DNA of 29,153 nucleotides from Isohypsibius dastychi. Its lineage: Eukaryota; Tardigrada; Eutardigrada; Parachela; Isohypsibiidae. The stretch is taken from the NCBI GenBank assembly GCA_034696485.1, contig JAQIWT010000194.1, positions 1-29,153 of the forward strand, in the 5' to 3' direction. Numbering within the stretch: the stretch's first letter is position 1; every line of letters starts with the position of its first letter. The notes beneath the pieces are model-generated. The model saw only the letters and a list, made by a program, of their open reading frames with translations, was not told where the DNA came from and searched no databases. Below, piece by piece: positions 9,789-19,570 of this stretch. Both the position numbers and the translations under genes were made by a program.

Positions 9789-11546
9789 TCACCCCCGAGT
9801 TTTTCTGTAACGGAAATATATCATTTCGAGTAGAAAAACCACTAAGGCCGTACCAGATAAAGCGGTATGGAAAATAAACAGAAAACCTAGCTCGTTGACC
9901 GAGAGTCTCTTGAATTTTTTGCCCGAATGCTTCGGAAGTGGTTTCGGCAAACAGTTCTCGACTTTTCCCGCGTGGCTCACCAAGAATCTAAAAAGCAGAT
10001 TCCACCGCTGCAGTATTCCAGAAGTTGTGAGGGCGATATACCTATGCACATCGGTTAGGACACAGATCACATTTCTCGCATTCAATAGGTCCGTCACCTT
10101 TGTCTAAAACTGATTGTCAGGTTTGAATTAGCCCGGAATATGAGCCCAGAGGTCGGTCGAGAACCAAGTGATGACACCGCAATCACGATACTACAGGAAA
10201 ACTGTGCCAGTTGATGGGGATTGTCATCGGAAATGAAAACCGCCCTTCGTCCGGATCTCATGAGTTCAACTGCTTTCCGGTAGTAATCATCTGGCCAACC
10301 ATTATATTCCTCGATCTTTTCACCTAACGACCGATAACTCGTTGCAGAATCGGTCTGAAAATGATACAAAAAACTTAGATCCGATGAACTGTCGCAGTTC
10401 ACGAATCATCCAGTGTGCAACCATCACTGGTTCAAACATGTGTTTGACAAAGGCTTGTTGATTTAGCAGCCGGTGTTAAATTCGAGATGGGTGTGGAAAG
10501 CCTGTTGATACGGGATCTATAATACTCACCGTGAACAACTGTTTCACCGTCGTGGTGCCATAAATCTGGTAACCAACCAGATTCCAGAAAAGTTTCAGGG
10601 CTGTCAAACGGTGTCATTTGACGAGCCCCCAGCGCGAGGATAGGCAACATTTTTGACTGGAAAATGGTCGTGAAAGCCAATATCCACATCAGCCAGAAGC
10701 CTATCAAAAGCGACTGGGCTTTCAGCCGGTTGTATGAGCGTGGAAGAGGGAGATCACCTGAACAAACATGGCAAAGATGTTACGCGCCTTGTTTCATGGG
10801 CAAATATACACAGGCACTCACAGTTGTTTGTCAGTGCACCTAGACCTTTCATAACCCAGTGATTAATTACTGGTAGCATCTGAACCGGTCGCCGTCGAAT
10901 GACGCTGTGAAATTTGGCCATCGAAATTAACAGCACGAGGAAAAGAAGGTTGAGGGCAGAAGATACAAGCCAGACATCAGGCTGACAAAGATTGGTGATA
11001 GCAACCAAAATTGAGTTTGATTTATCGGAGAACGTGTTTTCTCTGTCGATGGCTATTTGGTAGGACCGATAAAACGGAGACGGGATGATGTCAAAATTTC
11101 TGATTCTTGGGGCTGTAACAGTTGCTGTACCAAGTCCGATCTCAGCCCTGCCCATGAACACATCGCCGAAAATACCGTTCAAAGTATCGTTCGGCGAAGC
11201 TAGGTAGTCCGAGACTTTCAGCTTACATCGATAGTGGAGCTCGTTGCATATTGTGTGAAGCGCAAAAACGTTAACTCCGGTCATTCTGTGACTCAATTCA
11301 TCATGGATAATGAACGGTTCGTACTGCGATAATAGAGATTTCAGCATTTCAGCGAAAAGCCAGATGGAAAAGAATCAGAACTTACCGGTGAGACTGAAAC
11401 GCCTATGGCGAATCCAAAAAGGTCACCAATATCCACGGTTTTGTCTATACTGTCATAAGAAGACTGTGGCCATATGAGACCATTCTCGATCAAAAAATTA
11501 GCATGAATAGCAGCGTCCATGTAATAAGTATCAGTGTAATCTGCGC
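9789..11546 (-). pseudogene. ionotropic receptor (IR-type iGluR) copy A, frameshifted
   Basis: Exons are 11546-11386, 11323-10822, 10757-10530, 10354-10098 and 10041-9789. They encode ligand-binding lobe S1 (YEPFIIHDEL… and NGIFGDVFMGRAEIGLG, with the T-x-x-x-x-R ligand signature region TVTAPRIRNFD), TM1 (WLVSSALNLLFLVLLISMA), the pore region, TM3 (LLIGFWLMWILAFTTIFQSK), lobe S2 with ANSNLT, and TM4 (LSGTALVVFLLEMIYF). IR proteins are chemosensory or sensory cation channels of protostomes. Compared with copy B, the third exon has a 4-bp tandem duplication (plus-strand AACC repeated, about 10571-10576). This makes it 228 rather than 224 nt and puts the next exon out of frame, so the copy is probably a pseudogene or yields a receptor lacking S2 and TM4. 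Other exons are open. Upstream exons are uncertain. Confidence 0.75.
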
Positions 11547-11559
11547 CTGAAATAATTGA

Positions 11560-11765
11560 GTCCGAATTTGAGCGAGCGCTGCTTCCGTGACCCCGGCCAA
11601 GGCATGGTACATTTCAAGGTAAACCTCGTACGGTTTCACTCTCAGTGTTTGTTTTGTTTCCGAGCCAGGCGAAAGCTCTTCCTCGTTTCACACCGACGTA
11701 AACACAGTTTCCATCGTAAACATGTCAAAGTCCACCTGCACCATCCACAACGGTGCAGGTGATAA
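11560..11765 (-). pseudogene. remnant of the receptor A amino-terminal exon
   Basis: This stretch aligns by eye with the sequences upstream of receptor copy B (about 17900-18060) and fragment C (about 19370-19510), around CTCGTTTCACACC-like and TTTCACTC-like blocks. One minus-strand frame is coding-like (…VQVDFDMFTMETVFTSV, then …VKPYEVYLEMYHALAGVTE…) but a TGA divides it. No join to the 11546 exon keeps a single frame convincingly. I read it as a decayed N-terminal exon. Confidence 0.4.
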
Positions 11766-11950
11766 AACTTCTTATTTTTTCTGAATTTTGTTGAAACTCA
11801 AAATTTCGGTAGTGCTTGCGAAACCAAGCAAACTCCTACAACGAATCAATAACACAAAAATTTGCTGAGCTCGTGTAACCAGGGGCGTATTGAGGTTCGG
11901 AACGGTGTGATGCGTAAACCGCTACGATTCGAGCTCCAGATTTCTAGATA

Positions 11951-12094
11951 CAGTAAAAGTCATTAAGTGGACCACCCTGTCGTTCCGAAAAAGTGGTCCA
12001 CTTAGGGGTGGTCCACTTAATGTCGGCCCCTCTGATAAAACATTGGGACACAATCCGGTTCCGTAAAGGGCGGTCCACTTAATGACTTTCACTG
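11951..12094. mobile_element. 144-bp MITE of Tc1/mariner type
   Basis: The ends are CAGTAAAAGTCATTAAGTGG at 11951 and its near-perfect reverse complement at 12094 (…CACTTAATGACTTTCACTG). TA dinucleotides flank both sides (11949-11950 and 12095-12096). The inside repeats the phrase GTGGTCCACTTA, so the element is largely palindromic. TA target duplication and CAGT ends are typical of Tc1/mariner-derived MITEs. It has no coding capacity. Confidence 0.8.
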
Positions 12095-12106
12095 TACGAT
12101 ATTTTG

Positions 12107-12565
12107 CATCGATGCAAGCTATGGCTCGAGAAAAAAAAATTCTGCATCGATGCATGGCTGAGTTTTTAAAAAAAAATGCATCAATGCATGTGTAAATCTC
12201 GAAAATTGCCAAAAAATCCTCAGAAATACGTGTGTTCATTTTTTATCGACAAGATCAAACGTGCCAGAGACAGGAGTCAACACAGCGTAGACGAATCTCA
12301 TTTTACGTTTTACGTACAGTATTTTTCAAAATAAAAAAAACAGTTCTTTTTTGTTTCACATCTCTGAAGTTTGGATTTTGCTGGACCGGAATTCAGATAA
12401 ATTCTTTCACGGGCTGAACTGAACGACTAACTCGGTTACAGTAATTTCAGATTCGAAATCATTTTCAATTGGGATTTTCGCATCGGTGCGTGCCGGGGAA
12501 AATTCGGGTGCATCAGATGCAAGGTCGGATAATCAGTCCCGAATTCCTGCATCGATGCGGGACTT
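12107..12565. repeat. cluster of GCATCGATGC palindromes
   Basis: Perfect or near-perfect 10-12 bp palindromes around GCATCGATGC occur at about 12107-12117, 12142-12154 and 12177-12189. Related forms recur at about 12480-12491, 12509-12522 and 12548-12559. Some have A tracts beside them. No function can be assigned. Confidence 0.6.
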
Positions 12566-12888
12566 CCTTCTCATGACCTTGTGTACACATTCCATTTCAG
12601 AAGATTCCACCGGCCATGCCAAAAACAGGTTGACAATGAGTAAAAACCACAAGATGGAATCTGATATTTCCGCATCTACTATTCTCATTCATTGTTCATG
12701 TGCTATCGTATATCCACGGCCACTAACAAAGGCCACAGCGTCATAGAGCCGCCGCAAATGAATTATTTGATGTACAACAAAGACCCCCTCATCTGACATC
12801 CGGTTTCCCAACGAGATCAGCTCAAAACAGAGAAAACTGCAATTCACACAAACACCGCTGATATCAAAGACGAACATTTCCTTCCTCG

Positions 12889-12926
12889 TATAAGAAGCAG
12901 CTAGCAATTTGAATCCAGTGTCAGTT
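12889..12926 (+). promoter_or_regulatory. TATA box and initiator of the secreted peptide gene
   Basis: TATAAG at 12889-12894 lies about 33 bp upstream of TCAGTT at 12921-12926, a good initiator match. This spacing is that of a canonical TATA-Inr core promoter and predicts a 5' UTR of about 44 nt before the ATG at 12967. Confidence 0.6.
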
Positions 12927-12966
12927 CATTTCTTCGTTATCGCCTATCAATCCAATACACTGGAAA

Positions 12967-13318
12967 ATGTCGAGATCAGCCGCGTTCCTCCTTGCCTCTC
13001 TGATGGTGTGTTTCTTTGTCCAACAACCAACAGGTGAGAAAATTTGTTGATGTTTGGCGCTTGTTACGGCAAACCAACAATCACCCTGTTTCAGCTAACC
13101 CTCTTCCGGACCAAAAGCTCAGTCTTTTCGGAGTGATCATCTGTGTCTACCCACCATGCAAGAATCCCAACACTGTACCGATGCTCTGCGTTATCGACAC
13201 TTGCAAGACTACTAAATGCCCGAACTATCCTAACGCGAAATGTTCAGCAGTGTGGAATTGCGATGCTCGTTTCTTCGACGCGGTGAATGGAAGTGAAGTG
13301 ACCGAAATGTGCCATTAA
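12967..13318 (+). CDS. small secreted cysteine-rich protein, two exons
   Basis: Exon 1 is 12967-13033 and exon 2 is 13095-13318. The intron is 61 bp with GTGAGA and TTTCAG ends and splits an Ala codon. The 96-aa product starts with a clear signal peptide (AAFLLASLMVCFF, cleavage probably near residues 20-25). The mature chain of about 72 aa has eight cysteines and the phrase KCPNYPNAKCS…CDARFFDA…G-x-x-V…C. A similar C-P-x-x-P-x-A-x-C…C-x-A-x-F-(Y/F)-D pattern recurs, to my recollection, in secreted modular proteins of many animals, but I cannot name the family. Four disulfides are likely. The gene has its own TATA-Inr promoter and a poly(A) signal 132 nt after the stop. It lies between the two receptor copies and shares no sequence with them. 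Confidence 0.85.
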
Positions 13319-13449
13319 TGAACCTGACATATCTAATCTCTTTTTTCTTCGCCTAACACCTCGAACATGCGAAGGGACAAATGTCATACCAATTCATAGT
13401 ATCATCTTTTTTGCAGCACTTTGGTGGCCATTTGTGATTATGAAACCCA

Positions 13450-13455
13450 AATAAA
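13450..13455 (+). terminator. AATAAA polyadenylation signal
   Basis: A canonical AATAAA lies 132 nt downstream of the stop of the cysteine-rich peptide gene, on the same strand. It is the likely transcript end. Confidence 0.6.
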
Positions 13456-13702
13456 ACAGCAGAAGTTGCTAATACTGATGACCTAACGAAGTCACTTCTA
13501 AAACGCGTATTCAAAAAATGCAGGTCTTTTACAACGAATCGTGCGAAAAAGCCCAGAGTGCAGCTTTTGGTACGATCCCAAAAAGTTTCTATGGTGAGAT
13601 ATATATTCGCATGATAGTTAACTCCCAATGTATGCATAGCTTGCAGGGACTCGTGACGACCTCAGCTATGCATATATGCATAGAGTGATGTGAACCAGCC
13701 AC

Positions 13703-13861
13703 CTGATACAGATATTGTTTTGCAACAATCGGAAGAAAACTGGGCTCGTAATTGTCAGCAACCCACATCTTGAAAGCATATTTCATTTTTGGCGAATCAC
13801 CAGCCCGATCATTGAGTTGTTCAAAACGCGAGAGCAACTCACCTCCACCACCCGGCAACAA
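13703..13861 (-). CDS. candidate orphan exon (weak)
   Basis: An open frame ending at a possible donor (TATCAG|GTGG) encodes about 53 residues, including a SRFEQLND-x-x-GDSPKMKYAFKMW-like stretch. Its spacing loosely recalls the lobe-S2 exon of the receptors nearby (SxGEKIEEYNG…DDYYRKAVELM), so it could be a very diverged receptor exon. No acceptor or neighbouring exon could be matched, and it may be a chance frame. Confidence 0.2.
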
Positions 13862-13917
13862 TTTAGAAGAACTTGTAGCATGAGATGACAGCAGCGTCTG
13901 ATTTCAAATCTATATTC

Positions 13918-14047
13918 ACAGTAAAACGTACTGGGTGGACCACCCGTTCATGCGTGATTTACTGTTCCACTTACCTTGATGGTTCACTCACACAGTTGGA
14001 CCCCTGAGTGTGGACCATTAGTCAGAGTTGGACACCTAGTTGTACAG
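13918..14047. repeat. possible diverged relative of the CAGT-ended MITE
   Basis: The left end, CAGTAAAACGTACTGGGTGG, and following ACC blocks resemble the MITE at 11951. The right end, near …ACCTAGTTGTACAGTAC, is an imperfect inverse. No clean TA duplication is visible. Confidence 0.35.
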
Positions 14048-14311
14048 TACTTATTTCATATCTATTATATTGCATTCATGAATCAGAAAGTCATCCAGGG
14101 TGGATCGTTCAAGCGATTCGCTTCATGGACAAGTTTGATGCGCTTTAAGCTTCTTGCAAAAATTTCTTTCTTGTGACCCCAATCTGCGAAACAGTAGCTT
14201 TGATATTTTTCAATTATCGGCAAAGCTGCGATAAGATATTTTTGCATCGAAAACGTGGGAAATTTCAGTTTTTCTTAAGAATCAGTTCATTCTGCTCAGC
14301 TTTCTGTTTGC

Positions 14312-14540
14312 GCACGGTTTTTGTCACTTGAAAATTAGGGAGAATAGCTCACCGATAAAACAGCTCAGTTTCAGTTTCGGTTTCAGCTTTTCAGTCAGCC
14401 GTTTCGAAATGTGTACACTACGGTAGTGTTCTTGCTTGTTCCACATACTACACCCTACCCCGAACGTGAGTTGCCTGTAGAAAAGGCTGTATCATGAAAT
14501 GAGCTATTCTCTCTAATTTGCAAGTGACAAAAACCGTAAA
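14312..14540. mobile_element. about 229-bp MITE-like element with roughly 40-bp inverted ends
   Basis: The left arm (14312-14352: …CGGTTTTTGTCACTTG, then AATTAG…GAGAATAGCTCA) is repeated in inverse at 14500-14540 with only a few mismatches. The 147 bp between is non-coding. No unambiguous target duplication could be defined. Confidence 0.65.
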
Positions 14541-14548
14541 CGGTGGAG

Positions 14549-14656
14549 GGTTCAAGAAAACGGGTTTTGTGAACCGGTTCAGAAAAACGGTTAGGTTCAC
14601 AAAAACGGGTTTGTGAACCCCTGGTTCAAGAAAACGGGGAGTTCAGAAAAGCGGTT
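14549..14656 (+). repeat. five-unit degenerate minisatellite GGTTCAAGAAAACGGG
   Basis: Related 16-17 bp units start at 14549, 14576, 14594, 14623 and 14640. They are separated by short spacers containing TTTGTGAACC, which is partly an inverse of the unit. The array directly follows the MITE at 14312-14540. Confidence 0.7.
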
Positions 14657-15519
14657 ACACTCGAGCCACCTGAGATTCATCTCCGCGCCCATCTCAACAT
14701 CGGTACATCACATATCTCCGTTGAATCTCACACGCATTTCAGTCTCATCTCTCCCATTCTTCGGTCAAATCTGAAACCTATTAATAATTTCGTCTTTAGT
14801 TTGTCCCACATCTGATGGCCATCTCAATGAAAGGTCAACAAAAGGTCAATTTCTTCGGTTACCGCATCTGAGGCGTATCTCATTGGTTCATCTTTGAGCG
14901 CAGTCCTGAGATACGATTTAATGTCTGGGTTGTTACAGGGATCGCTTTGTGTACATCCGTCATCGGTCATTAAGGTTTTTTGTGTAAATGAGTTTTTTTT
15001 ATTTAGGACTTTGTTTATTTTTAATTCTATTGATTAATAAATAGAGGCGATTAAGGTATTGACGTTCAGCTCAGCTGACTTTCATCACTCCAGATTTCAG
15101 TTGTTTTAATATATGTAGAAAGATGTTCTTTTCTTTCACGTCTAAAGTAAAGCATAATGATTTCCTGACCAATCGTCGTGTAATATTCGTGGATGAACGA
15201 ATATCATAAAAATGTCTCAGCGACATCTTGGATGATATGAGGCGAGTCCAAGAAAAATACAATGACTAGTTAAATTTAGGAAGTACGTAAAACATTGCCG
15301 GTTTTCGCAGACCTCGCTATTCCGGAATCAGAGGTTTATGATCTCTTTCTATAAGTCGTGCGTATTTTCAGGTTAACTGGCGACTTTGAATTGTTGACAA
15401 TAATGTGTGTGGATCTTTTCTTGCTTGATTCCGCGCCAGAGGAACCAGCTGCAGAATTCTGGTTGATTTTGTGAAAATTTGAACAATCTGATCACGAATC
15501 CGTGCGCAATTTTTGTCAT
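14657..15519. other. intergenic, no supported gene
   Basis: The stretch is AT-rich with only short unsupported frames. It includes T tracts near 14980-15030. Nothing recognisable was found before the stop of receptor copy B. Confidence 0.5.
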
Positions 15520-17806
15520 TCAAGGTTTTTTGTAACGGAAATATATGGATTCGAGTAAAAAAACCACTATAGCCGTACCGGACGAAGCGGTATGGAAAAG
15601 AAACAGAAAGCCCAGCTCGTTAACCGACAGTCTCTTGAATTTTTTGCCCGAATGCTTCGGAAGTGGTTTCGGCAAGCAGTTCTCGACTTTTCTGGCGTGG
15701 CTCACTAAGAAACTAAATAGTAAATTCCACCGCTGTAGTATTCCAGAAGTGGTGAGGGCGATGTATCTACGAACACGGGTTAGGGCCTATCACATTGCTC
15801 ACATTCAAAATTCCGTAACCTTTGTCTGAAACCCTTTGTCAGGTTTGAATTAGCCCGGAATATCAGTCCAGAGGTCGGTCGAGAACCAAGTGATGACACC
15901 GCAATCACGATACTACAGGAAAACTGGGCCAGTTGATGGGGATTGTCATCGGATATGAAAACCGCCCTTCGTCCAGATTTCATGAGTTCAACTGCTTTGC
16001 GGTAGTAGTCATCAGACAAACCATTATTTTCCTTGATCTTTTCACCTAACAACCGATAACTTGTTGCAGAGTCAGTCTGAAAAGTAATTCAAATAACTTT
16101 GTTCTGACGAACTTCCGCAGTTCACGGTTTATGCAGTGTGCAACCGTTCCTGGTGCAAAACGCTCAAGCGCCATGGGCGTGCCATGACATGTCGTGGACC
16201 ACCTTTCGTAGTCAGAATTTTCGTAGCAAAACTTTCGTTTCCATACTTCTAGTATTCGAGAAATCTCTTTGTCTGCTGACCTCGTAGGAAAGAGGTTTCG
16301 TAGTTTGAGGTTTCGTGGTTATGGTGTTTTGGGTTTCTACGGACTTCTGCAGTTTTTCGCCCACTCGTGAGCAGTGATGATTCTTGGTGCCCTGGGGGTC
16401 TGGGGTCGAAGGGAAAACAGAATTATCAAAGCTTCGCCCGACTATGGTGATGCAACAGAGCCCGCTGTCGAAGCGAGGGCAGTCTCCGCTCATTCGTTTT
16501 CAACACTTTTTATTGCATCCTTCAGTCGGACGGAGGTCTGCTAATTCCATTCCCCCCTTGACCCCCGACCCGCAGAGCACCAAGAATTATCACTGCTCGT
16601 GAGTGCTACTTGTCTTGAGTGTTTTCACTTTTAATTACGAGATGTTTCACATGCAAAACTTCTTACCGGGAACTCTTGGTGCCATGAATTGTCTACTACG
16701 GAACTGCTGACCACGAATGATTGGGAATACGAAATGTCTCGACAATGAGAGCTCTTTGCTACGAAAAGTCGAGACAACGAAAGGTTAACAACCTCAAGAC
16801 TACGAGAAGTCTGCCCACAAAATCCATGGCGCAAAAGTACTCACCGTAAACAACTGTTTCGCCGTTGTACTGCCATAAATCTGGTAACCAGATTCCAGCA
16901 AGGTTTCTGCGCTGTCAAACGGTGTCATTTGACGAGCACCCAGCGCGAGGATAGGGAGCATTTTTGACTGGAAAATGGTCGTGAAAGCCAATATCCACAT
17001 CAGCCAGATGCCTATCAAGAGCGACTGAGCTTTCAACCGGTTGTACGAGCGTGGAATGGGGAGATCACCTGAGCAAACATAACAAAGATGCCACACGCCT
17101 TGTTTTATGGGAAAACACACACAGGCACTCACAGTTGTTCGTCAGTGCACCCAGACCTTTCATGACCCAGTGATTAATTACTGGGAGCATCCGAATTGGT
17201 CGCAGTCGAATGACGCTGTGGCATTTGGCCATCGAAATTAACAGCACGAGGAAAAGAAGGTTGAGGGCAGAAGATACAAGCCAGACATCAGGCTGACAAA
17301 GATTGGTGATAGCAACCAAAATTGAGTTTGATTTATCGGAGAACGTGTTTTCTCTGTCGACGGCAATTTGGTACAACCGATGAAAAGGAGATGGCACGAT
17401 GTCAAAATTCATAATTCTTGGAGCTGTAACAATTGCTGTACCAAGTCCGATCTCAGCTCTCCCCATGAATACATCGCCGAAAATACCGTTCAAGGTATCG
17501 TTTGACGAAGCTAGGTAGTCCGAAACTTTCAGCTTACATCGATAGTGGAGCTCGTTGCATATTGTGTGAAGCACAAATACGTTAACTCCGGTCATTTTGT
17601 GGCTCAATTCATCAAAGATGACGAATGGTTCGTACTGCGATGATAGAGATCTCATTTAAAAGCAGGATGGAAAAAACTGACCTTACCGGTGAGACTGAAA
17701 CGCGAATGGTGGCTCCAAAAAGGTCACCAATATCCACAGTTTTTTCCATGATGTCATAAGAAGAAGGTGGCCATATGAGACCGTTTTGGATTGAAAAATC
17801 TGCCAT
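15520..17806 (-). CDS. ionotropic receptor (IR-type iGluR) copy B, five exons open
   Basis: Exons are 17806-17687, 17634-17133, 17068-16845, 16076-15820 and 15766-15520. Phases match throughout and the model gives 449 aa. Order: a short N-terminal strand region (MADFSIQNGLIW…TVDIGDLFG), S1 (YEPFVIFDEL…NGIFGDVFMGRAEIGLG…TAPRIMNFD, keeping the Thr and Arg of the ligand site), TM1 (WLVSSALNLLFLVLLISMA), pore loop, TM3 (LLIGIWLMWILAFTTIFQSK), S2 (SYRLLGEKIKENNG…FISDDNPHQLAQF…ANSNLT…TSGILQRWN) and TM4 (SSGTAIVVFLLESIYF). It is a divergent IR, probably a sensory cation channel. The chosen ATG gives no signal peptide. A TAA lies two codons upstream in frame, and the homologous upstream exon is damaged. 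So copy B may be 5'-truncated or use an exon I cannot see. Intron 3 carries a foldback insertion. The last intron is only 53 bp. Confidence 0.7.
16168..16832. mobile_element. 665-bp foldback element inside intron 3 of receptor B
   Basis: The ends are GCGCCATGG (16168-16176) and CCATGGCGC (16824-16832). Inside, long imperfect arms face each other. One clear pair is 16362-16412 against 16553-16605 (CACTCGTGAGCAGTGATGAT with its inverse, then GGTGCCC…GGGTC). Outer arms repeat short phrases such as TTTCGTAGT and ACTACGA. The same intron in copy A is 175 bp against 768 bp here, so the insertion postdates the duplication. GCAAAA occurs just outside both ends and might be a target duplication. No transposase is encoded. 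Confidence 0.7.
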
Positions 17807-17829
17807 CTTTTACTGCAGTTTCTCGAAAG

Positions 17830-18130
17830 AATCCAAATTCAGTTTGATTCAGATGATGATTCCACGACAATTCCAACAAATGATGCATTCGTGACCCTGC
17901 GAACGATTTGACAAGGTGCGCTTGTTACGGTTCCGCTTTCACTGTATATTTTGTAATTGATCCAAGCGAGCACCCACTCTCGTTCCACACCTCTGGTGGA
18001 AATTACACTGTCCGATTGTCAACATATTCCTTCTAGAACAGTTCAGTTTTTGATACGTTTTCAAAATCTCAAAGAAAACACGGACTGATGCAAGCTCATG
18101 ACTACAATGCAGGAATGATGCTGGCAATAC
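17830..18130 (-). pseudogene. decayed 5' exon region of receptor B
   Basis: This segment aligns with the upstream part of fragment C (19330-19570) over many blocks, for example TGCGAACGAT, GGTTCCGCTTTCACTG and TCCAAG-GAGCAC. Compared with C it lacks most of the stretch that encodes a signal peptide there. No single frame runs through it, and it cannot be joined in phase to the exon at 17806. It looks like the lost N-terminus of receptor B. Confidence 0.5.
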
Positions 18131-18408
18131 TTCATCATCAAAAGAATGTGGGTTCTGTTGAGGAAACGCTTACAAAATCATGAAGAATTCATATCGAATC
18201 AATAATAAAAAGTAGTGGTTTGAGTTTGACTTCATACAATCCACTGAATCAAACTTTTACCTTTATTCACACCTTATTTCCCCGTAATCAGCCAAGAAAA
18301 AAACTTGGATTGAAAAAATGACCCAGACCTTCATTTCAGGGACTTGTAAGCTTTATGACCACAAAGGGATAGCCAGTACTGGTGCACTAATTGTGAATAC
18401 GTAAGTTG

Positions 18409-18609
18409 TTACTTTCCGTAACACATGGTGAATAAACGTGAGCAGCGCTTCGGACGTCTCGGTTCTTGCAGAGTGGGAAGCGCCATATTGCTGATGTCCT
18501 TAGAATTCGGGCTTTCCTTGGTCTTGACCACTCTGTCATCAGCAAAGGAAGGTTTGAAAACTGTCCCGTTTCCACAATCCGGCTTTGTCGCGGAACCTTG
18601 TGAACTCAT
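18409..18609 (-). CDS. small ORF D1 (66 aa), paralogue of the ORF at 19893
   Basis: The frame opens MSSQGSATKP at 18609 and shares SATKP, GNGT, FADDRVVKT, ESPNSKD and ALPTL with the ORF at 20102-19893. Many of the base differences between the two are synonymous (for example in the Asp-Arg-Val-Val and Ser-Lys-Asp codons). That favours real past or present coding. A 1-base difference near the C-terminus (plus-strand CGTCTCGG here, CGTCTCCGG in the other) shifts the last 20 or so residues, so one copy has a changed tail. The product is hydrophilic with no signal peptide or domain. Function unknown. Confidence 0.4.
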   Translation of the reverse strand: MSSQGSATKPDCGNGTVFKPSFADDRVVKTKESPNSKDISNMALPTLQEPRRPKRCSRLFTMCYGK

Positions 18610-19026
18610 TTCAACAGTAATAAACAATGTCAAAGAATAACTCTGCAAGTCAGCAATGGATAAAACTTTTGAAGACTCTTTTTATATTCCTCTCTATGAA
18701 ACTATCTGGGTCACTCAATCACAATCTGAATCTGTTTCACAACTGAATGAAGGTAAACGTGACAGTTAATCATTGATACAGATTCCAGCCTGTCATGACA
18801 AGTCATGCTATGCTGTCAGCATGACAGCCGTGCTCATGGCATAGAAACCAACAACCTGGCCTGGTTTGATAAGCGGTTGAGTAGCGGCCCAACACATTAA
18901 TGATCATGATGACCAAAAATGATTGACAAAGATGTGAAAGTTCATAAATTAGGTCTTCCTGTACGCAGTAGCCATCCTGAAATACTGTGCAGTGAGTTGC
19001 GTATCTTTCCTATTATTATCATCAAC

Positions 19027-19570
19027 AGTATCGGCGAAGCCAAGCAGTCCGAAACCTTAACCTTGATTTTTCATGGATAATGAATGGTTCGTACTGCGAT
19101 GGTCGAGACTCCATTATTCTTGCGAGAAACAAGATGAAAAAGAAACAGACCTACCGGTGAGACTGATACACCAACGGTTACTTCAAAAAGGTCATCGATG
19201 TCAACATTTTTTCCATGATGTTAAAGGAAGAAGGTGGCCACATGAGTCATTTTTGGATGAGCACGTAAAATAAGCCATTTATGGTGCACTTTCTTTACCG
19301 AATACAAATTCAGTATGAGTCGGATTAGGATCACGTGTGAATTTCGACGTGCGATGCATTTGTGACCCCTGCGAACGATCTGACAAGGTGCGTTCGGGAC
19401 GGTTCCGCTTTCACTGATTATTTTGTTAGTGATCCAAGTGAGCACCACCACCCGTCCCACACCTCCGATGGAAACACAGTGTCCAAATGTCAACACATCT
19501 CTTCTAGGACAGGGCAGTTCGGAAAACAAGCAACGAGAAAGACGGCAAAGATTTTTGACACTGTTTTCAT
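19027..19570 (-). pseudogene. receptor fragment C (decayed third IR copy)
   Basis: The sequence holds parts of the S1 exon (around 19027-19105), the exon of the IGDLFG type (19150-19270) and the upstream N-terminal region. At the far 5' end an ATG at 19570 opens a good signal peptide (MKTVSKIFAVFLVACF) that stops after 26 codons. Relative to copies A and B, roughly 90 bp of S1 is missing: the join runs from CGAAACCTT to CATGGATAATGAATGG. Downstream exons are absent. No open frame links the parts. It is the most decayed member of the array, and the only one keeping a recognisable signal-peptide segment. Confidence 0.65.

Larger units (their letters stand above)
11766..12888. other. intergenic, repeats only
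   Basis: Apart from the MITE at 11951-12094 and the GCATCGATGC palindromes listed separately, only short unsupported open frames are seen. Confidence 0.5.
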
